The notes beneath the pieces were generated by a model. The model saw only the letters and a list, made by a program, of their open reading frames with translations, made no database searches and was not told where the DNA came from. Shown here piece by piece: positions 59,187-64,000 of a stretch of DNA of 64,000 nucleotides (within the stretch, counting starts at the first letter, position 1; each line of letters starts with the position of its first letter). The stretch covers positions 1,578,267-1,642,266 of the forward strand of contig NW_006921542.1 in assembly GCF_000340215.1 (NCBI RefSeq). Reading direction: 5' to 3'. Both the position numbers and the translations under genes were made by a program. The DNA is from Pseudocercospora fijiensis CIRAD86 (taxonomy: Eukaryota > Ascomycota > Dothideomycetes > Mycosphaerellales > Mycosphaerellaceae).

Positions 59187-59326
59187 ACTAACCTAAACTA
59201 AACTAGATCTTCGGCTTAGTAAACTAAACTAAACTAACTCGAACTACTATAGGGTCTAACCTAAACTAAACTAGATCTTCGGCTTAGTAAACTAAACTAA
59301 ACTAATCCAAGCTACTACGGGGTCTA
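59187..59326 (+). repeat. hAT right terminus in two tandem copies (about 70 bp each)
   Basis: The unit begins acctaaactaaactagatct and ends in the hAT terminal motif. It occurs at about 59187-59256 and again at about 59257-59326. The nested MITE right end (57790-57862) has the same layout. The duplication could reflect tandem insertion or unequal exchange. Confidence 0.8.
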
Positions 59327-59329
59327 GCT

Positions 59330-62300
59330 AACAAAATTAAGCCTATAAAGGGTAGCGTATATATTATCGATAGGTCTAATCCTAGCGGGAATCCCGACTA
59401 GCGATAGAAGTGCCTTAATTAGGAGGCGATACTAATACCTAGGGATAGTCCGTATAACTAGAGATATATTACGAAAAGGTTCTCTACTATTCCTAGAGGG
59501 TTAAGACTAACGGAGGAGAGGCTTACGAAGATTAAACCTAGTATAAAGCTTTAGATCTTAAGCTTAACCTACTATACGAGCTTCTATATAACCGTAAGGC
59601 CGTATTAGCGTACGACTTTACTTACCTAGGTAGGATTAACCTAGAGGTTACCCCTCCGTAGAGGATCCGAACGATTAAATATAAGCCCTAGGCCCGACTA
59701 GGTTTTAAGCTAAACCTAAGCCTATATAGTATAGTTAAAGATATAATACGATAGCGTATAAAGGCCGGTATACTAGAGCCTTCCTATACCTCGTATCGTA
59801 ATCTATACTTCCTAGTTTAAAAGAAGATAGCTTCTAGGAAACTAAAGAAGTACCGGCTAATTAACGCTACTTAAAAGTTTAATATAGTTACGATTAGGGA
59901 TACTAACCTTCCCCCGGAGACTAATAGGTTCTTAGAAGCCTTTGCTAATTGCGTAGTAGCCTTACTAGTTAATATATTCTCGGGCTACGACTAGATCCCT
60001 CTCTACTCTAATAGTCGAGACCTTACTAGCTTCGAAACGCCTCTTAGGCTATACCGACAAACTACCCTTCCTTAAGGGGCGACTAACTTAGTAGCCTAGT
60101 TCGTTTGTATTATAAACTAAGTCCTCGCGGCCTATATCTCCTATATAGCGATAACTTTCCTCGACGATATTAGTATTAAAGGGCCTAAAACTAGGTACGA
60201 TAATAAAGAAGTAGAGCCTAGTATCCGAAGGTTCTTTCTCGAATATATCTCAAACCTCGATAGTGTCCTCTACGGCCTAGAGCGAGCTAATTTTATAGTA
60301 TATAGAGAGAAGCTTTAGCTCCTATATAAACGGATAAATTTTATTAGGTTTATAACCGATAAGAACGGCCGCTATCCTTGTAATATATAGGTCCTAAAGA
60401 TAGTGTCCTAGCTAGACCCTATCTATTAGAAATACGTTAGGATTTAGCTTAGAGTAGTCTCCTACTTCCGTATCTAGGTCGAAAACTTTATATTAGTATC
60501 TAAGCCCTTATATGCCTTACTTAAGAAGGATGCTAAGTTTAAATAGACCTCCGTATACTAGGTAGCTAAGGATATAGTTACTAAGGCACTTATTAGCGCG
60601 CCTACACTTATATCTATTAACTACTTAGAGGGTATAGGTTTGCTAGTTATCGCTATCGACTCGAGTAGGGAAGGCTATAGCGAGATACTAATATAGTATA
60701 ATCGTAAGGAGCTATCTTTACGTTACCCTATCCGGTATAACTTAGGTCTATAGAAACCGTCCGAGGCCCGATATAATACTAGTAAGCGAGAGTGCCTTAG
60801 AGTCTATAAGGCTCTTAAGAAGTTTCGACCTTAGCTTTTTAGAGTATTCTTTCGCTTAGAAGTCGATACCTAGACGCTAGTCTATTAGCTTTATCGTATA
60901 GCCTCCGACCTACCTAACTCTATAATAGCTCGGTAGGTTACCTAGATCTATTTATTTAACTTCGACGTCTTCTATATTCCTAGTAAGAAGTATACTAGAC
61001 AAGATAGCCTTTCTAGGAGGCCTACTATAAAAGAGGATATCGCCGAGATAATAGAAGAAAAGAATATCGACGGGGTTATTAACTATATCTTCTTTACCGC
61101 CTTCTATATTAATATATTACTAGCAGTTACTAGATATACTACCGATAACTAACCTAGTAAGTAGCCTAACGACTAACCTAACTAACGTAACGGGGAACCT
61201 AAGGATAAGCCTAAAGAAGGCCCTACTACTAATAGCGACTAGGTAGATACTAAGGCGGATAAACTAGATAGGGATAATACCCTTAATAGGGTCTACTCTA
61301 ACGACTCCTATTATATCGTCTACTTCCTAACCTATATAAAGAAAGTACCTAGTCTATTAAAGAGTTAATACCGTCGTATTATTTACTAATCTCGGAGGTT
61401 CCTTATTAAGGATCGTACATTTTAGCGATAGGCTATAATTAATATATCTCTCTAGCGTATTATTAATAATCCTATAGCTCGATAAGAAATCCTTCGTATA
61501 GTTTATAACGAGCTTAGCTACCGGGTAGCGGAGGGTACCTTCGACGTCCTTCGTCGGCGCTACTAGTAGAATAGCGTATAGGCTAACGTCTCTCGCTACT
61601 ATAAGAGCTATCCTAAGTATAATTTTAGGAATAGCTACCGTCGACTAGGCGAGCTACGTATCCCTACTACCTAATTAGTTAGAGAACAATAGTATAGTAA
61701 TAGAGTTTATCTAAGCCGTAATAATAGTTTATATATTATTCTATAGAGTCTTTCTTAATAGCTAGAGGCCTATTATTACTATAAGGGCTACGGTGCTATT
61801 AATACCTATAATAGCTACCTTCCTATTTAAGGACCTATTCTACTAATAGGGCTCGCCCTATAAAATTATCTTAGATAACGCTACGACTAATATAGCTAAA
61901 GAAGTTTAAGCGCTACTTACTTCGTATAAGGCGAAGAACGTTCGTATCTCCTCGTACTATGCCTAATCTAATACTATCGTTAAGCGTAGCTATCGGACTT
62001 TAATCGATACCCTATCTAAGCTAACTAATAGTAGGGATAGGTTAATTACTATCTCTACCTATATCTTAGCTAATTTTTAGGCGGACCGAATAACTATTAT
62101 TAATACTACTAGACTTATACTAGTAGAGCTTATAATTAGAAGAGACGCTATTCTTCTAATTAAGTTATCCTATCGTACGTATAGTATTTACGACTAGGGA
62201 TCTATTTGTACTAGAGCGGATCTTCTTACCCTATAAGCTAAGGCTCTTAAGGAGATAACTATAACTTCTTAAGAGGGACTTACTCGATAACGTCGCCTTC

Positions 62301-62900
62301 GTAAAGAGGCTAAGTAGTATTTCGATAACTATAATACTATTAATTAGGAGCCTCTAAGGGTTAGCGATATAGTTCTCCTCTACTAGTCTAAGCTAGGATA
62401 TAGTTACTCCTATAAGCTAGCCTTTAAATACAAAGGCCCTTATAGAGTAAAGGAGGTCCTTTACGACGGTTCTATATACTTCCTTTAGGAGCTTAATAGT
62501 GCTACCTTAAAGTAAATATACCCTCGGGCTAATCTAAAGAAGATCGTTAAACTACGAGAGCCTACCTACCCTCCTCTAACCGAGGAGGAGGTTAGTATAT
62601 CTATAGACCCTCTACCGACCTTAGATGCCTACTATAAAGAGGATCCTACCGCTACTATAGATCCTATTCGACCTAAGAACTATACGTATCCGTAGATATG
62701 TCTTAGTAAGCTATTAGGAATAACTTATAAACAAAGGGAGGGTTATATACGGGTTAATTACGTATAGAGCATTTCCGATATTAATTCCGATAGTAAACTA
62801 GACTTCTAGCTATCTAACTCTAACTCTAAGGAGCCTAACTAGTCTAGCGACGAAGACTACCTAGAATTATAGATATTAGACGAACCTAAGACTAAATAAT
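59330..62900 (+). pseudogene. Ty3/Gypsy pol relic: RT, RNase H, integrase
   Basis: Reverse transcriptase runs from about 59.64 to 60.3 kb with LRLYR-TTLP-GATNLVA-F and the catalytic block FLDDISIKGPKTRYDN. RNase H at about 60.48-61.02 kb reads RYPIRYNLGL-KPSEARYN, TSKRECLRVYKALKKF and FDVFYIPSKKYTR-DSLSR. The integrase core at about 61.85-62.1 kb reads LDNATTNIAKEV, then RISSYYA-SNTIVKRSYRTL. The C-terminal tail ends near 62.9 kb. It is related to, but distinct from, the minus-strand pol at 37-41 kb. Its 5' part is uncertain: it begins right after the hAT end and shares the block aaaaggttctctactattc with the gag relic at 46.03 kb. Dead through RIP stops. Confidence 0.85.
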
Positions 62901-64000
62901 TACTTATTCTTCCCTATCTCTCTACTACGTTATCTTTCTATACTACTATTAACTATTCTCCGCGCTATTAATCTAGTACGCCGCCCTATAGCTTTAGTCC
63001 GTACCTATTGTCTATTCCTACTAATATTAATACTCTCGGTTATTATTTATTGTTTTTACCTTACCTTATTATTGCCTTTTGCTTTTGCTTATTACCTACG
63101 ATTAATATTGCTATAACTTTATTCCTTTTACCTTTCCTTAGAAAGAACTATCCGAGATATAACTTCCTAATAATACCCTAGGGATAGTATTAGGAAGCTA
63201 GCCTAACCTAACCCCCTACCCTTCTAGGACTATTTCCCTCTAGTTTCCTAGAATCTAGCAACTACCCTTAGATAGCAACGATAACAAGATACTCCGCTAG
63301 AGAAGACTATTACTACCCTAGTAAGTATTAGTTACGTAGGACACTAAGAAAGGGAGGTTTCCTCTCCCTTCCTAGCGCTTAGATAGATAAAGCAACCTAG
63401 GCCTATAGCCTCTAAGAATAGGGACCTCGGGCTGTTAGGCTTAGTATTTAGAAGAAGGAAGAAGGTAAACGTACGGACTAGATTTACGTACTTACTAATA
63501 TAAAAGGTAATACTACGTCTATAACGGTAATGCTATAGGCTAATATACTAATAAATTAGCTACGCTAGGCCTAGGCGACTTACTCCTTATTACCGAGTAT
63601 CTCTAGAGAAAAGCTAATACTACCCCGGGGGTATTATTAGTCCCGCTAGCCTTACTACTATAGATTTCTACTAGGGACTCGAACTAACTAGTTACATTTC
63701 GAGTACGCGAGAATCTACGAAGACTAAAGGTTAATAAAGGCGCGTAGTCGCTACTAGCAATTACCTAGATCGATTATTAAACTTTAGCCTACCCTAATAA
63801 TAAAGAAGTCTCGTATATAGCTTTACTTTTTACTTTTATATATAGCCGTTATCCGTTTGCTTTACTAGAATATATAGACTACGTTACCTTTATACCCTAT
63901 TTAAGGCGAGCTTTCTAAGCTAGTTCTTCTACTCGAATACTAACTAACTCGCTACCGCTTAACTACCCTACCCCCCTTCTGTCTAAGCCTATTAATTATT
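62901..64000. other. Unassigned RIP-degraded tail of the window
   Basis: No coding relic was recognised. It may contain the 3' untranslated part or LTR of the preceding Gypsy relic, but no partner LTR is visible in the window. Confidence 0.35.

Larger units (their letters stand above)
49718..59326 (+). mobile_element. Large hAT element carrying two histone H3-like relics
   Basis: The left terminus starts tagaccctatagtagttcgg at 49718. The right terminus ends ctactacggggtcta at 59326 (a duplicated terminus also ends at 59256). These match the ends of the 393-bp non-autonomous copy nested at 57470-57862, which establishes the terminal sequence independently. Inside are a hAT transposase, two H3-like relics, a 361-bp tandem duplication and dispersed CCGGCTA-type words. 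The expected 8-bp target duplication does not match (49710-49717 against 59327-59334), so the two ends may come from different copies or one flank may be lost. That leaves the 9.6-kb unit as inference. Confidence 0.55.

Noticed and set aside
49710..59334. 8-bp target duplication for the large hAT element
   Set aside because: cttacgac on the left does not match gctaacaa on the right, so no duplication is claimed for the 9.6-kb unit.
63180..63240. CCTAACC-type words as telomere repeats
   Set aside because: There are only two or three short occurrences in a pyrimidine-rich stretch, which is too few to support a telomeric origin.
1..64000. CRISPR array, rRNA or tRNA genes
   Set aside because: No regularly spaced repeat-spacer structure and no recognisable tRNA or rRNA segment was seen. 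The repeats present are tandem or inverted, and the sequence is eukaryotic transposon debris.

Overview
This window looks like a block of dead, RIP-mutated repeats from a filamentous ascomycete (Pezizomycotina-type) genome. Nearly everywhere CpA and TpG are very rare while TpA is abundant and CpG is kept. That is the signature of repeat-induced point mutation (C to T in CpA, on either strand). Where a protein can still be read, Trp and Gln codons have become TAG or TAA, Cys and His have become Tyr, and reading continues in frame past the stops. No intact protein-coding gene was found and all coding calls are relics. The organism assignment is an inference from RIP and from the element families.

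Layout. 1-5.06 kb: 3' half of a Ty3/Gypsy chromodomain retrotransposon, two copies of a 166-bp repeat, triplet microsatellites and an isolated hAT end. 5.8-26.0 kb: a region that may be one giant Plavaka-like (CACTA-related) DNA transposon. It has GATCG-rich repeats near both edges, a Plavaka-type transposase at its right end, two large divergently arranged unknown coding relics, and an internally deleted Argonaute (PAZ, L2, late PIWI). The Argonaute lies between a gap-containing inverted repeat and a long hairpin. 26.9-28.3 kb: a degenerate satellite that reverses orientation. About 29.0 kb: short telomere-like TTAGGG-related motifs. 29.7-35.96 kb: a Gypsy chromodomain element with both LTRs. 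36-44 kb: a Gypsy element on the minus strand. 45.5-49.7 kb: the gag part of a related element on the plus strand.

49.7-59.3 kb is the most unusual part: a hAT element of about 9.6 kb with recognisable terminal sequences and a hAT transposase. It also contains two different histone H3-like relics, one with a convincing intron. A 393-bp non-autonomous hAT element with an 8-bp target duplication, largely spared from RIP, sits inside the second H3 relic. 59.3-62.9 kb is another Gypsy pol relic. The last 1.1 kb is unassigned.

Two hypotheses deserve attention. One is that a large Plavaka-like element carried an Argonaute, a gene of the silencing machinery. The other is that a hAT element carried histone H3 variants. 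Both rest on position inside element boundaries. Capture of duplicated host genes by unrelated nested insertions remains possible. Boundaries of degraded relics are approximate.
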